NCBI RefSeq assembly: GCF_004054195.1
Contig: NZ_SBIW01000001.1
Coordinates: forward strand, 434,001 to 498,000
Source: Mucilaginibacter gilvus
GTDB lineage: Bacteria > Bacteroidota > Bacteroidia > Sphingobacteriales > Sphingobacteriaceae
Length of the DNA: 64,000 nt
Direction of reading: 5' to 3'
Shown here: in pieces, positions 45,729-53,813 of the stretch
Layout of the letters: each line of letters opens with the position of its first letter
Numbering within the stretch: position 1 is the stretch's first letter
Program-made: the position numbers and the translations under genes
The notes under the pieces: generated by a model
The model's input: the letters and a program-made list of their open reading frames with translations, nothing else
Database searches by the model: none
What the model was told of the DNA's origin: nothing

Positions 45729-46979
45729 ATGGACACAGTAACGGAACATCACCTCGATTTTGAAGGGGCATACGAGCGGCTAAAAGGCGTAGTAAGGCAC
45801 ACGCCTTTAGAACACAACGCGCGCCTCTCTGAAAAATACGAGTGCGAGATCTATTTAAAACGGGAAGACCTGCAGATAGTACGCTCTTATAAATTAAGGG
45901 GCGCTTACAATATGATCAGCAGGCTGAACACCGAGCAGCTGAGCCGCGGCGTAGTTTGCGCCAGCGCGGGTAACCATGCCCAGGGCGTTGCTTTCTCCTG
46001 CAAAAAACTGGGCACCAAAGGCGTAATTTTTATGCCCGAAATTACCCCCAAACAAAAAGTAAAACAGACAGAAATGTTTGGCAACGGCAACGTGGAGCTA
46101 ATTTTGGTTGGCGATACTTTTGACGATTGCCTGCGTGAAGCCCTTATCTATACCGAGGCCCACGGTATGACCTTCATCCCCCCTTTTGATAACGAACAAG
46201 TTATTGAAGGTCAGGGAACCGTTGGCGTAGAGATCTTTGAAGACCTTCCCGAGGTTGAAGTGGTAATTATGCCCGTTGGCGGTGGTGGTTTAGCCGCTGG
46301 CGCCGGGACTTACCTGCGCCAGCAAAACCCGGATGTTTTACTGATAGGCGTTGAACCTGAAGGTGCCCCATCCATGTGGACAGCTATTGAAAAAGGAGAA
46401 CCTGTAACCCTAAAAACCATAGACAGGTTTGTAGACGGTGCAGCCGTAAAACGTGTTGGCGAAAAAACCTTCCTGCTGTGCCGCGATGTTTTAGACGATA
46501 TGCTCACCGTGCCCGAAGGCAAGGTTTGTACCACCATACTAAAGCTTTACAACGAAGATGCAATTGTGGTAGAACCCGCAGGCGCGCTATCTGTAACAGC
46601 CTTGGATTCGGTTAAGGAGCAGATAAAAGGCAAGAACGTGGTTTGTGTGATCAGTGGTGGCAATAACGACATTGACCGGATGCAGGAGATCAAAGAGAAA
46701 TCGCTGCTTTACGAAGGTTTAAAGCATTACTTCATCGTGCGCTTTCCGCAGCGCCCGGGTGCGTTGAAACTGTTTGTGAACAACGTATTAAGCCCCGGCG
46801 ACGATATCACCCGCTTTGAGTTCATCAAGAAAAACTCCAAAGAGAATGGCCCTGCCCTGGTTGGCATCGAACTAAAAAACGCCGGTGATTACCCCGCATT
46901 GATACAGCGCATGGAAGAACATCGCTTCGAGGTGATCGAGATCAACAAGGACGCTACGCTGTTTGAGTATTTGGTGTAG
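45729..46979 (+). CDS. ilvA: Threonine ammonia-lyase (biosynthetic threonine deaminase)
   Basis: PLP enzyme converting threonine to 2-ketobutyrate for isoleucine. 416 aa. PLP-lysine motif REDLQIVRSYKLRGAYNMI (~residues 45-63), VCASAGNHAQGVAFSCKKLG, and the glycine loop IMPVGGGGLAAGAG (~residue 185). After residue ~320 comes a single ACT-like regulatory domain (HYFIVRFPQRPGALKLFVNNVLSPGDDITRFEF...VGIEL). The enterobacterial enzyme has two, so this is the short type. It begins five bases after leuA and closes the operon before a terminator. Confidence 0.97.
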   Translation: MDTVTEHHLDFEGAYERLKGVVRHTPLEHNARLSEKYECEIYLKREDLQIVRSYKLRGAYNMISRLNTEQLSRGVVCASAGNHAQGVAFSCKKLGTKGVIFMPEITPKQKVKQTEMFGNGNVELILVGDTFDDCLREALIYTEAHGMTFIPPFDNEQVIEGQGTVGVEIFEDLPEVEVVIMPVGGGGLAAGAGTYLRQQNPDVLLIGVEPEGAPSMWTAIEKGEPVTLKTIDRFVDGAAVKRVGEKTFLLCRDVLDDMLTVPEGKVCTTILKLYNEDAIVVEPAGALSVTALDSVKEQIKGKNVVCVISGGNNDIDRMQEIKEKSLLYEGLKHYFIVRFPQRPGALKLFVNNVLSPGDDITRFEFIKKNSKENGPALVGIELKNAGDYPALIQRMEEHRFEVIEINKDATLFEYLV

Positions 46980-47003
46980 TATTATTTAACCACAATATTT
47001 TGT

Positions 47004-47031
47004 AGAGACGCGATACTTCGCGTCTTTTTTT
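47004..47031 (+). terminator. Terminator of the ilv-leu operon
   Basis: AGACGCGA (47006-47013) and TCGCGTCT (47018-47025) form a perfect 8-bp stem with loop TACT, followed by seven T (47025-47031). It lies 26 bases after the ilvA stop. The GTAGAGACGCGATxxxTCGCGTCT form is also a common interspersed repeat in several phyla. Confidence 0.88.
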
Positions 47032-47039
47032 GTTTTAGC

Positions 47040-47310
47040 CCCACGCAATCGCTCGGCTCCAGCCGAGTGATGCCTGTTAGGCGGCGTCCCGCCGCAGGGA
47101 AAGGCGGTCATAGCTAATAATTAGTTGCCACTTGGCTGAGACTGAGCGGCGGATTGAAATAAAAAAGTACATTTTATGTTAACCTCATAAAAATACAAAT
47201 ATCTCATTATCAATACATTATAAAAATAATTTTTGAATTGTGTTAAGTTATGTTGACCCTGATTCCCCTGGGCAATCGCTCGGTTCCAGCCGAGAGGCGG
47301 CGGCGTTTGT
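47040..47310. repeat. Repeat-bearing gap between ilvA and crtI
   Basis: CAATCGCTCGGCTCCAGCCG (47046-47067 with AG) and its near-copy CAATCGCTCGGTTCCAGCCG (47273-47294) bracket the gap; each is a small hairpin (CTCGGCT/AGCCGAG). GCGGCGTCCCGCCGC at 47081-47095 is another hairpin. The middle (47160-47250) is AT-rich and featureless. No gene seen. Confidence 0.7.
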
Positions 47311-48795
47311 TTATTTATCCTTCCCCATCATCTTCATCGCCTCCCCCGCCGCTATTTGCCCGGAGATCAAAGCCGGCGGCACTCCCGGGCCAGGAACGGT
47401 GAGCTGACCCGTATATAGCATATTTTTGATATACTTTGCCCGCATAGCGGGTTTAAAAAATGCGGTTTGCTCTAAAGTATTAGCAAGCCCATAAGCATTG
47501 CCTTTAAAGGAATGGTAATCCGTTTTAAAATCTTCCATGGCGTAGCTGCGTTTCAGGATAATCGCGTCTCGCAGGGGCTGGCCTGTTACCCGTTCAAACC
47601 TGTCTATCATGATATTGAAGTACTGTTCGCGAAGGGAGTCGCTGTCTTCCAGTCCCGGTGCAAGGGGCATCAGGAAGAAGAGGTTTTCGCAGCCTTCGGG
47701 GGCAGCATCAGGGTCGGTTTTGGAGGTGCAGCATACGTAGAATAGCGGCTTGCTTGGCCATTTCGGGTCAGTATAGATCTCTTTGGCGTGCTGCTCAAAG
47801 TCCTCATCGAAGAATAAATTATGGTGTTCTATACCATCTATCTTTTTGTTAGTACCAATATAAAATAACAGGCTCGATGGCGACATGGTACGGCTATCCC
47901 AATATTTCTCTGTGTAATTGCGATGGGGTTTGTCCAGGAGGTGCTGATCGGCGTGCTCGTAATCTGCACCGGTTATCACAAAGTCTGTCTTAAAATCGCC
48001 TTGTGTGGTTTTGATGTTGCTTACCTGCTTATCCGCAACCTCAATTTTGGTAACTTCGGTATTCAGCCGGATTTCTACGCCGTAGCTTTCGGCGATGTTG
48101 ACCATCGCCTTTACAATCTCGTTCATACCACCCATAGGGTACCAGGTACCGAGAGCAAGGTCTGCGTAATTCATCATGCTGTACATGGCCGGGGTATCTT
48201 TTGGTCGCGCGCCTAAAAACAAAACCGGGAACTCCAGCAGCTTAATGAGTTTGGGGTTCTTAAAATATTTGCGTACATGGCTGCTCATGCTGGTCAACAA
48301 TTGCATACTCACGCTTTTGCGGATGAGGTTAAAATCGATAAATTCCGTAATGGAATGCGAGGGGCGGAAAACGTATTCACCCATGCCTACTTTGTATTTA
48401 TAGGCGGCTTGCTCTAAAAACAGCTGTAAACCTTTGCTGCTGCCGAGTTCGATGCTTTCAAAAAGGGCTTCCAAGTCGCCCATATCAGCAGGCACATCTA
48501 ATATATCATCCTTGCCGTAATAAACCCGATAGCCGGGGTCAAGGCGTTTCAGGTCGTAAAAATCGGATGGTTTTTTGCCAAACAGGGCGAAGAAATTTTC
48601 GAAAACATCGGGCATCCAATACCAACTTGGGCCCATATCAAACTTAAAACCATCCTTTTCCCAAATTCGTGCCCGGCCGCCGGGCTGGTCGTTCTTCTCC
48701 AAAACGGTAACCTTATAGCCCTCCTTCGACAGAACACATGCTGAAGCCAAACCGGCAAAACCTGCCCCGATAATAATAATTTGTTTATTTTTCAT
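47311..48795 (-). CDS. crtI: Phytoene desaturase (CrtI type)
   Basis: FAD enzyme that desaturates phytoene stepwise to lycopene at the membrane. 494 aa. N-terminal dinucleotide site IIIIGAGFAGLASACVLSKEGYKVTVLEKNDQPGGRARIWEKDGFKFDMGPSWYWMPDVFE is classic CrtI, and the C-terminal VPGPGVPPALISGQIAAGEAM is the family's FAD-proximal signature. It is divergent from crtB with 82 bases between. The number of desaturations cannot be deduced, but a lycopene cyclase nearby suggests lycopene as product. Confidence 0.96.
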   Translation of the reverse strand: MKNKQIIIIGAGFAGLASACVLSKEGYKVTVLEKNDQPGGRARIWEKDGFKFDMGPSWYWMPDVFENFFALFGKKPSDFYDLKRLDPGYRVYYGKDDILDVPADMGDLEALFESIELGSSKGLQLFLEQAAYKYKVGMGEYVFRPSHSITEFIDFNLIRKSVSMQLLTSMSSHVRKYFKNPKLIKLLEFPVLFLGARPKDTPAMYSMMNYADLALGTWYPMGGMNEIVKAMVNIAESYGVEIRLNTEVTKIEVADKQVSNIKTTQGDFKTDFVITGADYEHADQHLLDKPHRNYTEKYWDSRTMSPSSLLFYIGTNKKIDGIEHHNLFFDEDFEQHAKEIYTDPKWPSKPLFYVCCTSKTDPDAAPEGCENLFFLMPLAPGLEDSDSLREQYFNIMIDRFERVTGQPLRDAIILKRSYAMEDFKTDYHSFKGNAYGLANTLEQTAFFKPAMRAKYIKNMLYTGQLTVPGPGVPPALISGQIAAGEAMKMMGKDK

Positions 48796-48802
48796 CCGAA
48801 AC

Positions 48803-48829
48803 CAAATGTAAACATTACCCCGAACTCAA
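48803..48829 (-). promoter_or_regulatory. Probable crtI promoter
   Basis: On the minus strand TACATTTG (48803-48810) fits TAnnTTTG, with TTG (48827-48829) 16 bases upstream or another TTG (48833-48835) at 22. The -7 box is only 8-15 bases from the crtI ATG (48795), so the message would be nearly leaderless. Confidence 0.5.
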
Positions 48830-48851
48830 AAACAATACGGCGGCGGTTTTG

Positions 48852-48859
48852 TACATTTG
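48852..48859 (+). promoter_or_regulatory. Probable -7 box of crtB
   Basis: TACATTTG lies 19 bases before the crtB ATG at 48878, mirroring the identical octamer serving crtI on the other strand. No good -33 TTG on this strand. Confidence 0.45.
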
Positions 48860-48877
48860 GTGTAACAACAATTGTCC

Positions 48878-49711
48878 ATGAATTTGTTCGACGAAACATG
48901 TTTTGAATGCAGTAAGCTCATCACCCAAAAGTATAGCACCTCGTTTAGCCTGGGTATAAAAGCATTCGAAAAACGTTTACGCTACCCGGTGTATGCCATT
49001 TATGGCTTTGTGCGTTATGCCGACGAAATTGTAGACACTTTTTACGGACACGATCAGCGCCAGCTCATCAACGATTTTCGCAAGGAAGCCTTTACGGCCA
49101 TCGAACGCGGCATCAGTACCAACCCGGTGCTGCAATCGTTTCAGCAGGTAGTGAACCAATACGGCATCGAACGGGAACTGATAGACGCCTTCCTCACCTC
49201 CATGAAAATGGACCTCGATAAAACTGAATATGACGAAGGCGGTTACAAAGTATATATCTATGGTTCGGCAGAAGTGGTTGGGCTGATGTGCCTGCGTGTT
49301 TTTTGCGCCAATGACGGGATGCTGTACAACCAGCTTATTCCCAAGGCACGCAGCCTGGGCTCGGCCTTCCAAAAAATAAACTTCCTGCGGGATATTAAAG
49401 CAGATTTTGAGGACCGCGGCCGCACCTATTTCCCCGGGGTTGATTTTGCAAACTTTACCGCGCACGATAAAAGCACCATAGAGACTGATATTAAAAAAGA
49501 TTTCGATGATGCTTTGGCGGGGATAAAACAACTGCCTAAGGCCGCCCGTTTGGGCGTATACGTGGCTTATGTATATTACCTACAGCTGTTTAAAAAGATC
49601 CGCCGCACGCCTGCCGGGGTAATTATGCAAAAGAGGATCCGGATCTCCAATTCGCGCAAGCTGAGCCTGTACCTAAAAGCCCGGCTGCACCAAAAACTAA
49701 ATGTGATATAA
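48878..49711 (+). CDS. crtB: Phytoene synthase
   Basis: Joins two geranylgeranyl diphosphates head-to-head into phytoene. ~277 aa. First Asp-rich motif YGFVRYADEIVDTFYG (~residues 43-58); second motif NFLRDIKADFEDRGRTYFP (~residues 168-186); STSFSLGIKAF near the N-terminus is also typical. The start at ATG 48878 is preferred over TTG 48872. First gene of the crtB-unknown-cyclase-cyt b5 run; the substrate supplier crtE is not in the window. Confidence 0.96.
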   Translation: MNLFDETCFECSKLITQKYSTSFSLGIKAFEKRLRYPVYAIYGFVRYADEIVDTFYGHDQRQLINDFRKEAFTAIERGISTNPVLQSFQQVVNQYGIERELIDAFLTSMKMDLDKTEYDEGGYKVYIYGSAEVVGLMCLRVFCANDGMLYNQLIPKARSLGSAFQKINFLRDIKADFEDRGRTYFPGVDFANFTAHDKSTIETDIKKDFDDALAGIKQLPKAARLGVYVAYVYYLQLFKKIRRTPAGVIMQKRIRISNSRKLSLYLKARLHQKLNVI

Positions 49712-49720
49712 TATTTGCCG

Positions 49721-50293
49721 ATGCTAAACCGCCTTACATATTCCCCATGCAAGTACCTGCTTTTTGCGCTGATGGCCGGTGTGCTTATGTCCTTTACTTC
49801 GGTACGGAACGATGATGGCACCACGCCCGATCTCCACGTGATCCGCAAGTTGCTAATCACAGCCCTCGAAAGTAAAAAGACCACCGATTCGCTTTATAAA
49901 AGTTTGGGCGCCATAAAGGATCGCCCCGCGCTGATCAACGCTTACATGGCTACGCTGGAAGCCCTGAAAGCAAAGCACGCCTGGAACCCGTACTACAAGA
50001 TCAGATACCTCAACGATTCGGAAAAGACCTTTAAAACCGCCGTTGCAGCTGACCCGCGTAACATCGAGATCCGTTTTATGCGCTTCTCTATCGAACATAA
50101 CGTGCCTAAGTTTTTGGGCTACACCAAAAACCTGGTGACCGACCGCGAGGAGATCATCAAACAGATAAATGCTAAATACTACGCCCAGGCAGATAAAGCG
50201 CTGGTGAAAACCATTATTAAATTCCTGCTTGAGTCTAAACGTTGCACCGCCGCCGAGCAAAAGAACCTTACCCAACATTTAGCCGCCCTATAG
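49721..50293 (+). CDS. Secreted protein of unknown function within the carotenoid operon
   Basis: A ~190-aa protein starting at ATG 49721 with a hydrophobic signal-like segment YLLFALMAGVLMSFTSV. The mature part is helical: ADPRNIEIRFMRFSIEHNVPKFLGYTKNLVTDREEIIKQI looks like a tetratricopeptide-style helical pair, preceded by HVIRKLLITALESKKTTDSLYKSLGAIKDRPALINAYMATLEALKAKHAWNP. No catalytic motif. It lies nine bases after crtB and one base before the cyclase, so it is firmly part of the operon. It recurs, in my memory, near Bacteroidota crt genes, but its role is unknown. Confidence 0.75.
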   Translation: MLNRLTYSPCKYLLFALMAGVLMSFTSVRNDDGTTPDLHVIRKLLITALESKKTTDSLYKSLGAIKDRPALINAYMATLEALKAKHAWNPYYKIRYLNDSEKTFKTAVAADPRNIEIRFMRFSIEHNVPKFLGYTKNLVTDREEIIKQINAKYYAQADKALVKTIIKFLLESKRCTAAEQKNLTQHLAAL

Positions 50294-50294
50294 C

Positions 50295-50972
50295 GTGAAA
50301 TACACCTATCTCATCATCAACCTGCTCACGGTGATCTTCCCGGTGGCTCTATCGTTTGATAAGCGTGTGGCCTTCGCCAAAAGCTGGAAATACCTTTGGC
50401 CGGGCATGGCCATCACCGGGCTGGTGTTTTTGTTTTGGGACGTACTGTTCACCGTTTACGGCGTATGGAGCTTCAACGAAAACTACATCACCGGCATCAA
50501 TTTCATCGGCCTTCCGCTGGAGGAGGTGCTCTTTTTTTTAACCGTTCCCTTTTCCTGTGTATTCATTTACGCCTGCCTCAACTACTACGTAAAATGGCAG
50601 CCAGGCTATGTGTTTACGCGGATGATAGGCAACCTGCTGATAGGCGCATCGGTATCCATGCTGGCATTTAATTATACCCGCCTATACACTGCTGTAACGT
50701 TTGGCTTGCTGGCTGTTTTGTTAATTGTGCTGCTGTACGTTTTAAAAGCCGAATGGCTCGGCAGGTTTTACATGGCCTTCGTGGTATCGCTTATCCCCTT
50801 CTACATCGTAAATGGCATTTTAACAGCCTGGCCGGTGGTGTTGTATAACGACGCGCAAAATATGGGTATCCGAGTGGGCACCATCCCCTTTGAAGATCAT
50901 TTTTACAGCATGGCCCTGCTTATAATGAACGTTGCCTTTTTTGAATACTTTAAAACCCGTAAAACCGCATGA
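50295..50972 (+). CDS. Lycopene cyclase, CrtYcd-type membrane protein
   Basis: A 225-aa integral membrane protein with six to seven helices in two similar halves. The first has FIGLPLEEVLFFLTVPFSCVFIY with the PLEE motif of CrtYc; the second has RVGTIPFEDHFYSMALLIMNVAFFEYF, the corresponding PxED motif of CrtYd. It is thus a fused form of the heterodimeric actinobacterial/archaeal cyclase, as known in Bacteroidota. It would cyclise lycopene to beta-carotene. The start codon is GTG, one base after the upstream stop. It overlaps the next gene by four bases. Confidence 0.9.
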   Translation: MKYTYLIINLLTVIFPVALSFDKRVAFAKSWKYLWPGMAITGLVFLFWDVLFTVYGVWSFNENYITGINFIGLPLEEVLFFLTVPFSCVFIYACLNYYVKWQPGYVFTRMIGNLLIGASVSMLAFNYTRLYTAVTFGLLAVLLIVLLYVLKAEWLGRFYMAFVVSLIPFYIVNGILTAWPVVLYNDAQNMGIRVGTIPFEDHFYSMALLIMNVAFFEYFKTRKTA

Positions 50973-51205
50973 GCGAACTACCTATATACACCAAATCTCA
51001 ACTCGCGTTGCGCAACGGCCAGGATAAGCCCGAAATATGGGTTGCCCTAAAAGGCGTTATTTATGATGTTACCGAAAGACGCCTGTGGCAAAACGGCAAA
51101 CATTACGAACACTGGGCCGGGCAGGACCTTACCGACGAACTGGCTGATGCCCCGCATACCGAAACGGTGTTTGAGAAGTTTAAGGTGGTGGGGAGCTTGA
51201 GATAG
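50969..51205 (+). CDS. Cytochrome b5-like heme/steroid-binding domain protein
   Basis: A 78-aa single-domain protein: LPIYTKSQLALRNGQDKPEIWVALKGVIYDVTERRLWQNGKHYEHWAGQDLTDELADAPH. The pattern (YT..(E/Q)L...G....P.W.A..G.VYDVT....W..G.HY....G.DLT..L..APH) is the Cyt-b5 domain of the MAPR/steroid-binding subgroup. It overlaps the cyclase stop. It may deliver electrons to the CrtZ hydroxylase or just be cotranscribed; no other redox partner is visible. Confidence 0.88.
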   Translation: MSELPIYTKSQLALRNGQDKPEIWVALKGVIYDVTERRLWQNGKHYEHWAGQDLTDELADAPHTETVFEKFKVVGSLR

Positions 51206-51220
51206 CCCACTTTCCTATTA

Positions 51221-51331
51221 AGCGTCATTGCTTTAAGGCAGGAAGCAATCTCTGAACTTTGCATGAACGCAATGCATGTCACCTACCTGCCTATCGGGAG
51301 ATTGCTTCGTGCCTTACAGCAATGACGCGAG
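51221..51331. repeat. Interspersed inverted repeat (GTCATTGC...GCAATGAC family), copy 1
   Basis: GCGTCATTGC (51222-51231) pairs with GCAATGACGC (51319-51328), and AAGCAATCTC (51243-51252) with GAGATTGCTT (51298-51307). It fills the gap between convergent cytochrome b5 and sigma factor genes. A second copy is at 61322-61462. Confidence 0.85.
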
Positions 51332-51348
51332 GAAAATACCAACAAAAA

Positions 51349-51373
51349 AAACCCGCCATTTTGGGGCGGGTTT
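51349..51373 (-). terminator. Terminator of the ECF sigma factor gene
   Basis: AAACCCGCC (51349-51357) and GGCGGGTTT (51365-51373) form a perfect 9-bp stem with a 7-base loop. On the minus strand the stem is followed by a U-run (A-run 51344-51351 on the plus strand). It lies 26 bases beyond the stop at 51399. Confidence 0.88.
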
Positions 51374-51398
51374 CTCTTATATATAGTGAATTTATTGC

Positions 51399-51935
51399 TT
51401 AGTTTTCTGCGTAGATAGGTTTTGCAACACCATTATCGTAAGCTTTAAGATTTTTCTTAAGTAGCTTGCGGGCTACGTGGATGCGGGTTTTAACAGTACC
51501 TATAGGTATCGTTAAATGATCTGCTATCTCGTGGTATTTGTGGCCTTCAAAATACATGGTGAAAGGTATATAATAATCTGCTGGCAAGCGGTCTAAAGCG
51601 CGCTTGATATCGTCCATTACAAATTTAGCTTCGCCTTGGTTTTTTGTTGAACTGAATACCAGGTTTGGCGAGGAGATCTCATCGCTCTTGGTAACAAATG
51701 TGCTCATTTTAACAAAACGGCGATAGTTGTTGATGAAGGTGTTTTTCATGATGGTGTATAACCAGCCTTTCAAATTTGTACCTTCTTTAAACTTATTATA
51801 GTAAGTTATGGCTTTCAACATTGTATCCTGAACAAGGTCGTTAGCATCGTCTGCGTCGTGTGTAAAGTGTAAGGCGTATGACCTTAATGAACTTGCTTGA
51901 CGTAATACCAGGGTGTTAAACTCAATCTTTGTCAT
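51399..51935 (-). CDS. ECF-type RNA polymerase sigma factor
   Basis: A 178-aa sigma-70 family protein. Region 2: LRSYALHFTHDADDANDLVQDTMLKAITYYNKFKEGTNLKGWLYTIMKNTFINNYRR. Region 4: ALDRLPADYYIPFTMYFEGHKYHEIADHLTIPIGTVKTRIHVARKLLKKNL with the helix-turn-helix around IPIGTVKTRIH. No anti-sigma gene adjoins, unusual for stress ECF factors but normal for this short Bacteroidota group. The 271 bases upstream toward murB hold no other gene; the minus-strand promoter is expected there. Confidence 0.94.
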   Translation of the reverse strand: MTKIEFNTLVLRQASSLRSYALHFTHDADDANDLVQDTMLKAITYYNKFKEGTNLKGWLYTIMKNTFINNYRRFVKMSTFVTKSDEISSPNLVFSSTKNQGEAKFVMDDIKRALDRLPADYYIPFTMYFEGHKYHEIADHLTIPIGTVKTRIHVARKLLKKNLKAYDNGVAKPIYAEN

Positions 51936-52206
51936 TCTGTTAATGTTTTGTATTGAGTATTATTCAAACATGATACCACGAAATGAAAAGTGTACGAAAT
52001 TTAAGAATGGGGCCAAAGCCAAATTAAAGAGTGCCAAAGCGGAGACAAAACCTTACAATGTACCGCAATTAGCTATAAATCAACTTAATAAATAAAGCAA
52101 TAGATTTAATTGCCAGCAGAAAAGAATTAAAAAGAATTTAAAACAATTCTCATTTTAAACGCTTAGGGCAGAGCGAGTTGATAAAATATCTTTATAATTA
52201 AACAAA

Positions 52207-53226
52207 TTAACTAACAATATTAACCTCGCGTTGCAGCGTAACGCCAAATTTAGTGTACACACTGTCTATGATTTGCGACGAAAGGCTGTACACTTCTTCG
52301 CCCTTTGCACCGCCATGGTTCACTAATACCAATGCCTGGTTCTTCCAGGTGCCGGTGTTTCCAACGGTTTTTCCTTTCCAGCCGCATTGCTCTATCAGCC
52401 AACCCGCCGCCAGTTTTACCTGTCCGTTGCTTGCCGGGTAGTTAACAACATCGGGGAAGTTTTGTTGGATAGGCTGAAACTCCGCTGCGCTGATCACCGG
52501 GTTTTTGAAAAAACTGCCCGCGTTGCCGATGGTGGATGGATCGGGCAGTTTAGATACGCGGATGTGCGATACCACCTGCGATACATCTTTAAGCGTTGGC
52601 TCGCTGATGCCGCGCGCGGCTAACTCCTGTTCTATAGCGCCGTATTTTAAATTAAACTTTGGAATGAGAGACAAATGGAACTTTACCGATACAATAATAT
52701 ACTGCCCGGGTACTTCGCTTTTAAATACACTGTCGCGGTAGCCAAATTTGCAGTCCGCTTTGCTAAAGGTTTTAATAATGCCCGTAGCTATCTCAAACGC
52801 CTGGCAACTCTCAAAAACGTCTTTCAGCTCCACGCCGTAAGCGCCTATGTTTTGGATGGGCGATGCGCCAACCGAACCGGGAATGAGGCTCAGGTTCTCC
52901 ATGCCGGCGTAACCATAGCCCACGCAGTAGTTCACCAGGTGATTCCATACCTCCCCTGCCCCGGCTTCTACAAAAACATCATCGTGACTGATGCGATGCT
53001 CGATGCCACGGATATTGAGGCGGATCACCAGGCCGTCAAAATCTGCCACCATCAGCATATTGCTGCCGCCACCTAATACAAGGCGTGGGGTTTGCAGCCA
53101 TTGCGGGTCGGCAAACAATTCGGCCAATTCTTCCGCATGGTTTATCTCTGCAAAGTAACGGGCGTTGGCATCTATACCAAAAGTGTTAAAGTTTTTAAGC
53201 GATACGTTTTCCTGGATTTGCAGCAT
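52207..53226 (-). CDS. murB: UDP-N-acetylenolpyruvoylglucosamine reductase
   Basis: NADPH/FAD enzyme that makes UDP-MurNAc for peptidoglycan in the cytoplasm. 339 aa, type I. Landmarks: NTFGIDANARYF, LGGGSNMLMVADFDGLVIRL for FAD binding, SLIPGSVGASPIQNIGAYGVELKDVF, YRDSVFK, and GNAGSFFKNPVIS with the catalytic Ser (~residue 240). The end QREVNIVS is usual. It stands 73 bases upstream of the next minus-strand gene's stop and may be transcribed with it. Confidence 0.97.
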   Translation of the reverse strand: MLQIQENVSLKNFNTFGIDANARYFAEINHAEELAELFADPQWLQTPRLVLGGGSNMLMVADFDGLVIRLNIRGIEHRISHDDVFVEAGAGEVWNHLVNYCVGYGYAGMENLSLIPGSVGASPIQNIGAYGVELKDVFESCQAFEIATGIIKTFSKADCKFGYRDSVFKSEVPGQYIIVSVKFHLSLIPKFNLKYGAIEQELAARGISEPTLKDVSQVVSHIRVSKLPDPSTIGNAGSFFKNPVISAAEFQPIQQNFPDVVNYPASNGQVKLAAGWLIEQCGWKGKTVGNTGTWKNQALVLVNHGGAKGEEVYSLSSQIIDSVYTKFGVTLQREVNIVS

Positions 53227-53298
53227 GATGGCGAATTTCGGGATTTTTTTAGATTTGACAACTGTGAAATTTGCCAGGTCGGTGCATACCTGTTAAAA

Positions 53299-53805
53299 TT
53301 ACCTTCGACGCTGTGCACGCTGCCAGTTTAATAAGTCCTGAAGCGGGTTAGAGGCGCGGTAATTGTCTTTGTGCGCATAAATGATAGTGCTTAAACTTTT
53401 AAGCTGCAATTGCTGTTCGGTGACATCCAATTCGTACTGTCCATTAAAAACGCTTTCAAGGGAATCCGCTTTCATTATTACATTCCCGTTTTCCTCAATT
53501 CTCCAGGTTCCGTTAATAGCGGGGCTATTGATACCAGGCAGGGCCAATTCGCCATGCGTTTTAAAATTGCATATCTCGGCACACGGTCCGTTGCCATTTA
53601 TATCTTGAAAATAAGCGAAAACCTCTGTTTTAGGGCCTATCAAAACGTTGTGGTAATAAATTCTGTCAACGCACCATTCATTCTTCGATAACAGTTCTAA
53701 TTCAGTTGGCTTAATAATAAGATATATAATAATAGTTAGCACAGCTATAAACAGCACCACAAACAAAATGATACGCGAGACAATACCAATTCTAAAAGAT
53801 TTCAT
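53299..53805 (-). CDS. Membrane-anchored protein of unknown function (lipocalin-like)
   Basis: A ~168-aa protein with one N-terminal helix IILFVVLFIAVLTIIIYLII and an outside domain. The latter, LLSKNEWCVDRIYYHNVLIGPKTEVFAYFQDINGNGPCAEICNFKTHGELALPGINSPAINGTWRIEENGNVIMKADSLESVFNGQYELDVTEQQLQL, has the L...W.....G....L..DG.......Y.ld....L.l layout of small lipocalin-like domains. Three cysteines. ATG at 53805 is preferred over one at 53826 that overlaps the upstream gene. I do not recognise the exact family. Confidence 0.7.
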   Translation of the reverse strand: MKSFRIGIVSRIILFVVLFIAVLTIIIYLIIKPTELELLSKNEWCVDRIYYHNVLIGPKTEVFAYFQDINGNGPCAEICNFKTHGELALPGINSPAINGTWRIEENGNVIMKADSLESVFNGQYELDVTEQQLQLKSLSTIIYAHKDNYRASNPLQDLLNWQRAQRRR

Positions 53806-53813
53806 CGACTCAT

